Below, piece by piece: positions 54,292 through 64,000 of a stretch of 64,000 bases of DNA. Source of the DNA: Brachycybe producta (taxonomy: Eukaryota; Arthropoda; Diplopoda; Playtdesmida; Andrognathidae). Below the pieces are notes generated by a model, which had not been told where the DNA came from, did no database searches, and was given only the letters and a program-made list of their open reading frames with translations. Positions within the stretch are counted from its first letter, which is position 1, and every line of letters begins with the position of its first letter. The position numbers were made by a program, and so were the translations under genes. Where the stretch lies: NCBI GenBank assembly GCA_036925085.1, contig JAUPFP010000001.1, positions 10,481,754 through 10,545,753 of the forward strand, given 5' to 3'.

Positions 54292-56665
54292 TGTTAGGTG
54301 TTGAAAAAATAAGTAAAGCAACACCTAACAATAATTTGAAAGAGGGGCAGAAATTAGTAAAAGAGAAAATTAAAATAAAGTAAAAAGAGAAAGAGGCGGA
54401 GCTAGAAAGAGAAACAATGAAAGAGAAGTAAAAAAGAGAAGAAAAAATGAGGAAATAAAAAATGGCGGGAAAGTAGTAGTAAAAGAGGGGGTGGATAAAG
54501 TATGAATGAATCACACCCACACACACACACTCATAGTAAACAGAGGCAAAAAAGGGAGAGGCTGAAAAAAGTAAAAGAAACCCACCCACCCATAAGAGAA
54601 TGACGAAGCAAGAAGAAAGTCAAAGAAAGGGGGGAAACAAAAAAGAAACCCACCCACACAAGTAAAAAGTAATAAAAAGTTTTTAAAGAAAACAAGAGAG
54701 GGGGGAAATAGAAAGACTAAACCCACCCACACACACTTTAGAAGGGTGAGCCCAAATAAGTGTACCATGTTAAATAAAAACTTTTTTACAAAATTAAATG
54801 TAATTAAAGAATGAAAAGAGTGGAAAACATACTATAAAGTGTAATAGATAGATAGATGAAGTGGTTAATTAACCTGATATAATCTGATTACCTAGTGGAG
54901 TGTAAAATAAGAGAAAAGTAAAGTTGAACAATGAAAAAGTTTAAATGTGACACTTAAAGAAGAAAAACATATGGTTTATACTTCATACTCACACGGTAGA
55001 AGACCACCTGTTTTACAAATAATTATGACGTCATTATAGAAAAAAAATAAAAAGAAAGAAGGGATGGAAAAAGTGTAACAAGATACTTTTTACCATACAC
55101 TCTCTTCAATATGCAAAACAGCAAAGTAATAAAAAGTTTAAAAGAAAAAGTAAAGCACATAACAGGTTCTCAACACATTAAGAAAAGGGCCGTTAATAAT
55201 ATATAGAGTATATTGAAGACTATAGAGAGGAAACTTATGAATGAGTATAATGAAATGAATGGAACAATATGTGAAGTCAAACATAACCCAAAAGAGGTAC
55301 CGACAAGTAGCGAAAGAGTTGTATGATGTTAGGGTTCTCAACAGAGTAGGGGTAAAAGGGCCAAAATCGTATTTAAATAGAAATACATTTCGGAGGGCCT
55401 AGAAAACCAAATAAAGGAACATTGGGAATGTTAGTCATTCAAATGAAATGTTATGAGTTGCCGAAAACTAAAACTTTCGATGAAAAGTTAAAAGGTTAAC
55501 TATACTAATTCATAGAAAATGACGGTTAGTGAAAATAACAGTATGTATCGACGATCGTAAAAAAAATTTATAAAAAATCCAAATTGTAATTTTACGACCG
55601 GATGCATATTAGGCAGATGTTCGTAGAAGAAGATCAAAAGCCAGTTGACCGATTGGTTATTTTAATTTTAGAAAATTAATTCTAACCAATCAGAATACTT
55701 AAAATTCATTTCTGACTAAACAAGATGCGATGAACATCGTATTCTAGAGAGAGTCCTACATTGGAGTTCTAGAAGAGAGGACATATGTTATAGATTTAGT
55801 AAAAAGAAAGAAGAAAGAACTTAGAAGAAATTTAGAGGATGAGACTTAGAAGAAATTTAAAGAATAGGACTTAGAATTATTTTGAATTGAGTTTGTGAAG
55901 TCATTTGGACTTAGAATTATTTTGAATTGAGTTTGTGAAGTCATTTGGACTTAGAATTATTTTGAATTGAGTTTGTGAAGTCATTTGGACTTAGAATTAT
56001 TTTGAATTGAGTTTGTGAAGTCATTTGGATTTAGAATTATTTTGAATTGAGTTTGTGAAGTCATTTAGACTTAGAATTATTTTGAATTGAGTTTGTGAAG
56101 TCATTTGGACTTAGAATTATTTTGAATTGAGTTTGTGAAGTCATTTAGACTTAGAATTATTTTGAATTGAGTTTGTGAAGTCATTTGGACTTAGAATTAT
56201 TTTGAATTGAGTTTGTGAAGTCATTTAGACTTAGAATTATTTTGAATTGAGTTTGTGAAGTCATTTAGACTTAGAATTATTTTGAATTGAGTTTGTGAAG
56301 TCATTTGGACTTAGAATTATTTTGAATTGAGTTTGTGAAGTGTTTTGAGAAATAAACCTAGGAGTTGGTTTTTCATGTAATTTGGATTTTGAGTCTGAGA
56401 CCAGGAAAGTGTTTTCACGAAGCTATAATTCTCCGAAGACAACAAGAAGCCATCTAAGGTAAGGTTAACAACTCTTGTTATCTTTATTAGGCCCAGTCCA
56501 AGAAAATTAAAAAATTACTACCACTCACTGATAAACTACAAAACCCATTCCCTACATAAGCCTTCATTGGCTGGGAGGGTCGAACCCTAAACCCAATAGG
56601 TACTATTTGGCTGAAAGGGGAATCACAGAACACCACTGTGATAGCCGTGAAAACGGAAACTTACA
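54292..56665 (+). repeat. 3' LTR (2,374 bp) of env-bearing element
   Basis: Matches the 5' LTR but with 12 instead of 11 copies of the 40-bp repeat (55869-56348), which accounts for the entire 40-bp length difference. Followed by the AATG target duplication. Confidence 0.95.
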
Positions 56666-56714
56666 AATGTATACAATAATCATTGTAAACAGTACAAAGG
56701 TGAAAAGAACTTAC

Positions 56715-56794
56715 CACATATTTTCCAAGCCATTTGCAGGAAACTTTAAATGAAGGTTTTGAATGCTGTGGGTAATCATTTGGCAAGAAACACA
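56715..56794 (-). CDS. RNF14-like: RNF14-like E3 ligase, exon with central RWD motif
   Basis: An 80-bp exon between TAATTTTAG and GTAAGT. It encodes CFLPNDYPQHSKPSF and CKWLGKYV, matching the YPxxxPP..L..kWL core of RWD domains. The first codon is split with the previous exon; it ends in phase 0. The downstream intron carries the 19.6-kb retroelement. Confidence 0.82.
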
Positions 56795-57487
56795 CTAAAA
56801 TTAGTGGTGGCAAATGGCGAATTTTTTTTCCTATTAAAAAAAATTAAAATAATTTTTAAATTGTAGATTGGGTCTTTGTACATTACTATGTAAATAACTA
56901 ATTTCACATAATAGGATTTTCCCAAATCAAACCAATTTAGCCTACAATGTGCTACAAAACTTCCAATAATAGATTTAAGTATTACTATACATTGTTGCAT
57001 TAATTGAAAAAGTTGGAAAACATTAGGATTGTCTCCTTGTTCTTTACTGTGACACAATAAATAATTTATATCTATATAACTGAATTGTAATTTTTCCAAA
57101 GTGCACAAAAATATACTTATAGGTCACTTATCTCTTCTTTTTAAAATGTAAATAAGTATGAGAAAATTGATAAAGCATATTAATATTTTTAATTTTATTT
57201 TTAATAAATGACAAAACAATGTTCAGATAAAAATAATTTAGATTTCCCCCAATTAATGAACCCACCACTTGAATAAATAAATTAAATCCTGGAAATTGAT
57301 TTTTGAAAAATAATTCAAAATTTATTTTAAAAGCCTATTTTAGTTTAACTTAGCTACAATTCCACATGTGCAACAATTGATTTTACCATCTGGTTTCCTT
57401 CTAGAAAATTAAAACCCTAAAATGGATAATGTCTATTCCAACACAATCTTCCACATGCATTCAATGATATAAAAATGTCACACAAAC

Positions 57488-57667
57488 CATTTAACAAATC
57501 TATGTTGTTTTCCCCTTTAATTGCAACACGACTAGTGAAAGGTATGACTACGTGAAGAATGACTATTGAAGTTTCATTCAAATAAGTCACTTCAGTAGGA
57601 AATTCTTCTTGTAGATGAGTGATTTCTTCTAAATGAACTGTGTTCATTTCAACGAGAATGATTATAC
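57488..57667 (-). CDS. RNF14-like: RNF14-like E3 ligase, probable first coding exon
   Basis: The exon follows TTTTTTATAG and ends AATG|GTTTGT in phase 1, which fits the next exon. Translation probably starts at the ATG at 57647-57645 (MNTVHLEEITHLQEEFP), the start of an RWD domain. With this start the five coding segments (160, 80, 154, 524 and 468 nt) total 1,386 nt, exactly 462 codons including stop, close to human RNF14 (~474 aa). The upstream part (to 57667) would be 5' UTR. The donor choice is inferred from phase; other donors are possible. Confidence 0.65.
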
Positions 57668-57984
57668 CTATAAAAAATAAGTCAATAAATAATAAAACAT
57701 AGCAGCTTAGTGTTAAATACTAAACAATGGTTATTTACTTTATTATAAAATATAAAGCCCACATTTTATGTTGCAAACATGACCATGCCTAGCATATGGC
57801 AAATGACATTAAATAATGAGTTTCATTGTCAGGTTTAATTTATCATCATATAAAGCAATATTGTTTCCCATATGCCAATTGTACAAAAAATAATGGGCCA
57901 ATTTTGATCATTTAATGTTTTCAAAAAGACAATTCCACAACTTTGAATGTCTTATGAATTTTAAAAGTTTATGAGCCCTGAAAT

Positions 57985-57985
57985 G

Positions 57986-58045
<60 letters not shown>

Positions 58046-58558
58046 CCCTGTATGTGTAACGCTGTGCAAACAAGGACAAAAATGCATAAGCACATCAGAA
58101 TTTATATAAATTTAAATGAACCGCTTTTTTTAAGGTCAACTATATGTTGCACAATTTCCATCCAAGAACCCCCTGATATTAAATTTGAGAGGGGAACTGG
58201 TTGGAAAGTGTGGAGGGGAGAGAGAAATGTGGAGGAGAAAAAAGGGGGAGGGGAAACTGAAATTGAAATGAATGAAGTAAAAAAAGGAACAAACAACAAA
58301 AGGGGAGGGGATAATAGTAGCAATATTAAACTAGAATTTATCAGAGGCAATTGTGCCCAGCATTAGAATTTCTTTTGCTCCGCCTTTTTACGAACGTAAT
58401 CAATTTCTAATTGGTTTGTTACTTGGTCTGATGTCACATGCTCCGCCCTTTTCATTTTCTAATTGGTTTGTTACTTGGTCTGAGGTCATAAAAGGGCGGA
58501 GGAAAAGAAATTCCTGTGAATTTTGCTCCCGTCATTTATGACGGGATAACCCCACTAG
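57985..58558 (+). mobile_element. Non-autonomous Helitron, copy d, with (TA)n at its 5' side
   Basis: The 3' end is textbook: hairpin CCCGTCAT TT ATGACGGG, then ATAACCCC, ACTAG (CTAG at 58555-58558) and host T. The 5' side is a (TA)~26 tract (about 57990-58041). It lies upstream of the first recognised RNF14-like exon. Confidence 0.8.
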
Positions 58559-58569
58559 TTTTTATATAA

Positions 58570-59985
58570 TTTGTGATGTGTCAAAATTATTTGCACGCTC
58601 ATATGATGAACCTATTGCAATGGAAAGTTCATGTTTAGGGTGATTGCATGCAACATCATGCATAATATACATGTATTAACAGTATTATTGGCGCCCCTAA
58701 GTAGGTTTGCGCCGCACTTACATAATAAAATCCATAATGCTGTGGTATACCGGCCAGTAGTTGAACTGACATATTTCGTGCATTTTTTAATTTTACTGAT
58801 GATTCGACTATGTATTGCAAAGCAAAAATATGATTGCAATTAGTCGAACAAATGAAGCAAAAATGGATATGGAAAGTCAGGGAAATTGATTGTTTAAAAT
58901 GAGAAAGTGTCGTAAATTTGAAAGAAGGTGTGGAGCTTGATTTTAAGGATATTTTGTGTCAAATGAGGATCACCTGAGTCACTTTGTGAGGTACCCGACA
59001 TGCCATACAAAAATGTCATAATAAAAGAGAAAAAGACACAATTGTTGACGCTTTCAAACAACACTTTTAGGTGCGAAATGGTTATTAAAAAAAAAAGGTT
59101 TTAACTTTTCCTTTTTAAGTTGATTTTATGTTAGTGAGTTTCAGTTGTCAACAATTGTACAAATTTCTTTTTTCGGGTGTTAACAACACTGAAGTTGATG
59201 GAAAATAAGGAAGAAAATAAGAGGATGAGGGTGTGTTAAATTGGAATGTGTGTACAATTTAGTGCTTTAAAAAAGATGAAATGGGGGTAAGAATGACCAT
59301 TGAGAAAGCACGTCTTCTGATTATTATTGGTGTGATGACACTTTTAAGATGTGGTATATGGGGTATAATTTCTATTTTTGTGGGGAGAGAAGGGGGTTGA
59401 ATGATGTCCCGTTTTTATTTGGTCAATAACCACTGTTAAGTTGTTTTTACTAGGTTTTGTTTTGGTCCACTGGACTAACCAATAAATGTACTGTTATTTT
59501 ATTTCCAAACTATTGATTTCAATTAGTACAGAAAAATGTTCTTTTCTTCTTAAAATTAATTAATTGTGGTTGTTAATCAATAAATTGTCTATACAGTTTA
59601 AACACACAAAGATTTTTAAAATACGAAAGTAAAGTTTCTCAACAATAATTTCTCTATTTTTATGTAAGGTGGGATGTTAACTTTTCAAAGAAAATTCAGA
59701 TTTGGTTTACAGTTTGCAGTGCATTAAGTGTTAATTACTGTATCTTTAACAAATAAACTTTTTGTGACAATTTAAAACCGAAATTATGCTTTTTTTTTGG
59801 TAAAAAAGAACTTAAATACAATGGTAAGTATGGTAATTCAAAGTTAGTGCTAAAATGGATCAATTTTTACATGAAACTTCCTATCAAAAGTTCATACATT
59901 TTAGCACAAGCTTTGACTTAGCCAATCATTAAGAGTACGACCCATAATGCTAGTTTGTATGGCCTGGCGCCTTATTGTGCACCTT
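58570..59985. other. No gene recognised
   Basis: AT-rich DNA with short chance frames only; no RNA gene or transposon ends recognised. Confidence 0.45.
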
Positions 59986-59989
59986 TATC

Positions 59990-60162
59990 TTGGCGGCGCA
60001 TTAGAATTTCTTTTGCTCAGCTGTTTTATGAACGTCATCAATTTCTAATTGGTTTGTTACTTGGTCTGACGTCATAAAAGGGCCGAGGAAAAGAAATTCT
60101 AAGGCAGGACACAATTGCCTGTGAATTTGGCTCCCGTCATTTATGACGGCTTACCCCACTAG
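59990..60162 (+). mobile_element. Truncated Helitron, copy e
   Basis: Keeps only the 3' ~170 bp: the internal inverted repeat (ATTAGAATTTCTTTTGC / AAAAGAAATTCTAA), the terminal hairpin (CCGTCAT TT ATGACGG) and CTAG (60159-60162) followed by T. Confidence 0.78.
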
Positions 60163-60169
60163 TTCATAA

Positions 60170-62005
60170 TAATGAAAAAGATGTGTGCTTCTGGTTCAAT
60201 GTCCTCTCGATCTTCTTGTCTTTTTTGCTACTTCTGATCGACTCATACCTTAAGAATGCAACATCACGTTACATTGTAATTGCATCATCATCATCATCTG
60301 AGCCATCTCTTATCTAGTGAATTCCACTTTTATAGTTTCACCTTGATAAAACCTATAATTTGACATCTGCATATAGAGCCATCTGTAACCATATCAAGTG
60401 TATGGCACTTTAACAAAAAACATATTATGCAATAAAACATCACAAAAATCACACACATTTAACAAATTAGCCCTCAAGTGTTCTTCAAAAAGAACAAAAC
60501 CGTTTCGCCTTGTCATTATAATACATTCATGATATTTTTCTTGTATTTTTTTTTCAAAAGAGACTTTTGGATGGGCGTTTGCGGGGCGTTTGCGTTTGCG
60601 TTCAGTAAGCAATTCAGTGACGTCCCACAGGTCCACAGTCCCCAAACAAGAACACATATGGGCCACCTTTTTAAAAATATTTACATGTAGTTTAAATCTT
60701 TTATGACGTCAGTAACCGTTTTTATCAAACTTTTTTTTGTTTAAAATATAATTTTTTTTATCTCTGTACTTATGTATGACTAAGTTTTTGTTTGTTTTTG
60801 CATTTCGTGATTTTTTTTCAAATATGAAGCAGCAATATCAGTCACTCTTACAAATCTGAACGGAAATTCGCTTTTTGTATATTTTTTTTGTCTAAAATAA
60901 CCTCAAAAGAATTGGTGACCATAATGATGCAAATAATAAAAAAACAAGACTATTGGGTTTTTCATAGAAAAAATGATGACATAATTAAATAATAAATACT
61001 AATAACATAGGTGACGAATGTGTCTCTCTCATTTATTATAATTCTGTCTGCAATTCTGTGCCTGGGTCTACCAGAATTATGACTGTAGTGACTGCACTCA
61101 CATAATAGGTCCTCTCTAAAGGCCTAATTTTTGTAGGACATGACCAAAATCCATGTTTAAAAGTGGGTTCTCTCTGTGCTAAGTACAGAGAGAACGTACA
61201 GTACATCATAATAAAAAATAAAAGAGACAAAAAACAAGAATAGTAGGTGAATATGGTTAAAAGTATTTTCATGATGATATTATCTTTTAAAAGAAACTTT
61301 TTATGACAAATGTCAGAAGAAAAAAACGGTGAAATTTGATCATTTTTTTTTTAAAAAGTTTATTTTTAAATTTTACTAAAATATTATTTATCATCATGAA
61401 AATCCTTTTAGTATCAATTTCTACTAATCTAGCTTCTAAGAAACCTAATTTTTTTTTAGATGTTGCTTTTAAGATGTTTTATGAACAGCTGATTTTCGAA
61501 ATCTGATTACATATATTCTGTTTTAGAAGAAAAATTAAGAGAAAAAACAGTAGAAAATGTTTTAGAAACTATAATTGTAACTCAGTTAAATTAAGGATGT
61601 TTTAATTTTGATATATATTTCAAAATAAACTTTTAATAGACAAAAATTAGAATATTATCATCCGCTTAATGTTGGGTAATTAATTTTCAGACTACTGACT
61701 TTTAAAAAGATGTCAAAATGAAAATTACCCATAAGGGATTGAGCTGCCCTTCTAGTTTTTAAGACACTTTGAAAAGTCTGTCTTAATTTTGGTTCTGAAT
61801 CGAGGAACATATTTTTACACTTTTAATACAATGTTTACAAAAGTTTAAACTCACTGAATAAAGTTTGCACGACTGATATTATGATTTTATGATTTTCCAT
61901 CATTTGTTTAATTTTGTATCAGGTGATTGTATTATGGTAACATCTTGATATGTTTAATTTGATTGAGAGAAGACAGACTGTCCATGGACCTTGTTTATTT
62001 ATTTA
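60170..62005. other. No gene recognised
   Basis: AT-rich; contains a (CAT)n tract near 60287. No coding region stands out. Confidence 0.45.
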
Positions 62006-62008
62006 TTA

Positions 62009-62542
62009 CTAGTGGGGTAACCCGTCATAAATGGCGGGAGCAAAATTCACAGGCAATTGTGTCCTGCCTTAGAATTTCTTTTCCTCCGCCCTTTTATGCC
62101 GTCCGACCAAGTAACAAACCCAATTAGAAATTGATGACGTTCATAAAAGGGCTGAGCAAAAGAAATTCTAATGCTGGGCACAATTGCCCGTGATAAACTG
62201 TAGTTTAATTTTGCTACTATTAGCCCCTCCCCTTTTTATATTTGAAAGAGAAAATTAGCTTTTCATTTTCTCTGGTGTGCGCATGTGCGTCGGTTGTTCC
62301 TTTTTTACTCCTTTCATTTCAATTTCAGTCACCCCCTCCCAGTTTTTCCCCCTCCACGTTTCTCTCTCTCTCCCACCATCTACACTTTCCAACCTTTTCC
62401 CCTCTCCAATTTAATATCATGTAGTTCTTGGATGGGAAGAGTTCCACATATAGTTGACCTTGAGAAAAAAAGTGGTTCATTTATTCAAATTTATATAAAT
62501 TCCGACGTGCTTCAAGGGTTTTGTACAGTGTACCCCACAAGT

Positions 62543-62613
<71 letters not shown>

Positions 62614-62618
62614 TATAT

Positions 62619-62653
<35 letters not shown>

Positions 62654-62670
62654 TATATATATATATATAT

Positions 62671-62709
<39 letters not shown>

Positions 62710-62719
62710 TATATATATA

Positions 62720-62758
<39 letters not shown>

Positions 62759-62779
62759 ATATATATATATATATATATA

Positions 62780-62862
<83 letters not shown>

Positions 62863-62870
62863 ACACATAT
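62009..62870 (-). mobile_element. Non-autonomous Helitron, copy f, with long (TA)n tract
   Basis: The 3' end is on the left (CTAG at 62009-62012, host A/T junction, hairpin CCCGTCATAAATGGCGGG with one change). The body matches copy b closely (GGTGTGCGCATGTGCGT, then pyrimidine-rich DNA). The other side runs into 62548-62860, (TA)n broken by GAGATA and GATATA. The exact 5' end is not determined. Confidence 0.78.
62548..62860. repeat. (TA)n microsatellite
   Basis: About 310 bp of TA with irregular TGAGATA or TGATA interruptions. The frames inside encode only Tyr/Ile runs and are not genes. Confidence 0.95.
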
Positions 62871-63501
62871 TATTATGCAGTTTTGGTTCACTTGAGATTT
62901 TCCCAATGTGTGATGACTGACTGTCAAAACAAAAAAAAACCCGTCTGTCACCACCACCACCAAACGGTCCAAACCCTTTATTTTTTTTAAGAATATCAAT
63001 GGCGACAGGGGGGGTTATATTTTTAGTTGGAGTTCGGCTCCAAAACATTGTGTTTGTATATTTTCTGAATTTTTTTTATATAGATATATTATATATATAT
63101 ATTTATTATAAGATTCGCGGCAATGACAAACCAATATAATAAGTCATAATATACAATACAGCTGTGCTTTTTGCTATAGTAACACTTAACGTCAACCACC
63201 AGGAAGCAGCTTAAACTTTGCCTTCAATCTTACGTTTGACTATACAATGATGTATAGGCCTATAGCAGATGATGAACCACACCCGGGTCTCTCCCCCCTC
63301 TAATCGTCGCTCCCCTTCCTTTTTCCCCTTAAAAAAGTCTCTTCTTCGTCTTCTCCTCATCCTCCCCCGTTTTACTCATAATGTCTGTCCCACCTCATTC
63401 TGTCGTAAAAAAAGAGAATGAATCTATATAGTATTTTTTGTGTGAATGAAAACGTAATCTTGTGTTGTAGAAATGGAATGGAAGAAACATAGGTTGGGGG
63501 T

Positions 63502-64000
63502 CACTACAGCTACCAAGGCTCACAAGCGCTACTAAGGGGAGAACCGCTACTTGGGTCACTACAGCTACCAAAAAAATTAATAGACCTTTTGTTCATCAAA
63601 AGGGTCACTACAGCTACCAAAAAATAGGGGGACAAAATATAGACCTTTTTTATCACTTTCTCGTCACTACAGCTAAAAAAAATAACCCTTTCCCCCTAAC
63701 CTAACCGAACCTTACATAATGAAACCTTACCGAACCTTAACGATCTTAACCAAACCTAACCTAACCGATCCTAACCGATCCTAACCAAACCTAACCGATC
63801 CTAACCAAACCTAACTGAACCTAACCGATCCTAACCAAACCTAACCGAACCTTACCGATCCATTCCTAACCAAACCTAACCGAAACTTACCGAACATAAT
63901 GAAACCTAATCGAACATAATGAAACCTAACTGAACCGAATGTAATCTAAACTAAACGTATTGATAAATAAAAAGGCCTATATTTTTTGGTAGCTGTAGTG
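63502..64000. repeat. Repeats of CACTACAGCTACC with inverted copy at window end and CCTAACC-rich core
   Basis: CACTACAGCTA(CC) occurs directly at 63502, 63557, 63606 and 63664, and inverted at 63987-64000. The stretch after 63606 (CAAAAAATA...AGACCTTTTT) is mirrored by the sequence before 63987, so 63606-64000 looks like an inverted-repeat (MITE-like) element. Between lies an irregular ~10-bp array of CCTAACCGAT/CCTAACCAAA units (63695-63940). Confidence 0.7.

Larger units (their letters stand above)
37070..56669 (+). mobile_element. Giant env-bearing Ty3/gypsy-class LTR retroelement
   Basis: The element spans 37074-56665 (19,592 bp) between AATG target duplications (37070-37073 and 56666-56669). 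Order: LTR, tRNA-Ser-type primer-binding site, 1.8-kb leader, accessory ORF cluster (41.2-44.2 kb), gag, pol (protease, RT, RNase H, integrase), repeat spacer, envelope-like glycoprotein gene, repeat tail, polypurine tract, LTR. The near-identical LTRs imply a recent insertion. It is about twice the length of well-known gypsy/errantivirus elements. At least three coding breaks are visible: TAG in the integrase zinc finger, TAA in the last accessory ORF, and a frame break at an A12 run. Confidence 0.93.
36898..56714 (-). other. Intron of RNF14-like gene enlarged by retroelement insertion
   Basis: The intron is 19,817 bp. Removing the element (19,592 bp) and one AATG target copy leaves 221 bp, close to the gene's other short introns. 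The element lies antisense to the gene. Confidence 0.8.

Noticed and set aside
56776..57108. Minus-strand 110-codon frame between two RNF14-like exons
   Set aside because: It overlaps an RWD exon in another frame, lacks a family motif and is not needed to keep the exon phases; probably intronic.
62477..63048. Tyr/Ile-rich open frames
   Set aside because: They are translations of the (TA)n microsatellite.
63695..63940. True telomere or interstitial telomere
   Set aside because: Units are irregular 10-mers enclosed by inverted repeats, not a clean TTAGG or TTAGGG run.

Overview
The window is eukaryotic, most likely from an invertebrate animal: AT-rich DNA, GT-AG introns, very long tandem and simple repeats, non-autonomous Helitrons, LTR and non-LTR retroelements, and an RNF14-type E3 ligase gene with several introns. 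I cannot name the species from sequence alone. Almost everything here is mobile DNA or repeats; the only convincing ordinary host gene is the RNF14-like one.

Layout. 1-9.6 kb is a graveyard: a decayed I/R1-like LINE on the minus strand (2.4-5.1 kb) lying among plus-strand remnants of a Gag/protease retroelement. 11.8-17.55 kb is a young 5.7-kb LTR retrotransposon with apparently identical 899-bp LTRs and an AAAT target duplication. It encodes Gag and a second repeat-rich protein but no protease, reverse transcriptase or integrase. The two ORFs are joined by a textbook -1 frameshift signal. 17.6-34 kb holds two intact genes, a DDE integrase-like transposase (19.6-21.0 kb) and a HECT-type E3 ligase (30.4-32.8 kb). 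Both are followed by the same diverged ~90-bp repeat array and preceded by the same exon-like repeat, so they look like genes of one transposon family. Between them lie two copies of a minisatellite-carrying element, and Helitrons have inserted there.

35.5-57.7 kb is the RNF14-like gene (minus strand, five coding exons, 461 aa when the exon lengths are summed). Its third intron is interrupted by a 19.6-kb Ty3/gypsy-class element (37,074-56,665; 2.3-kb LTRs; AATG target duplication). That element carries a cluster of small accessory ORFs with a recurring CP-x4-C...C-x2-H motif, then gag, pol and a two-part glycoprotein gene resembling bunyavirus (phlebovirus-like) Gn/Gc. Near its 3' end are several copies of a motif that is the reverse complement of its own primer-binding site. 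This element is the most interesting object in the window.

58-64 kb is gene-poor, with Helitron copies, (TA)n arrays and, at the right edge, an inverted-repeat element with a CCTAACC-rich core. Statements about families rest on motif recognition by eye; no database search was possible.
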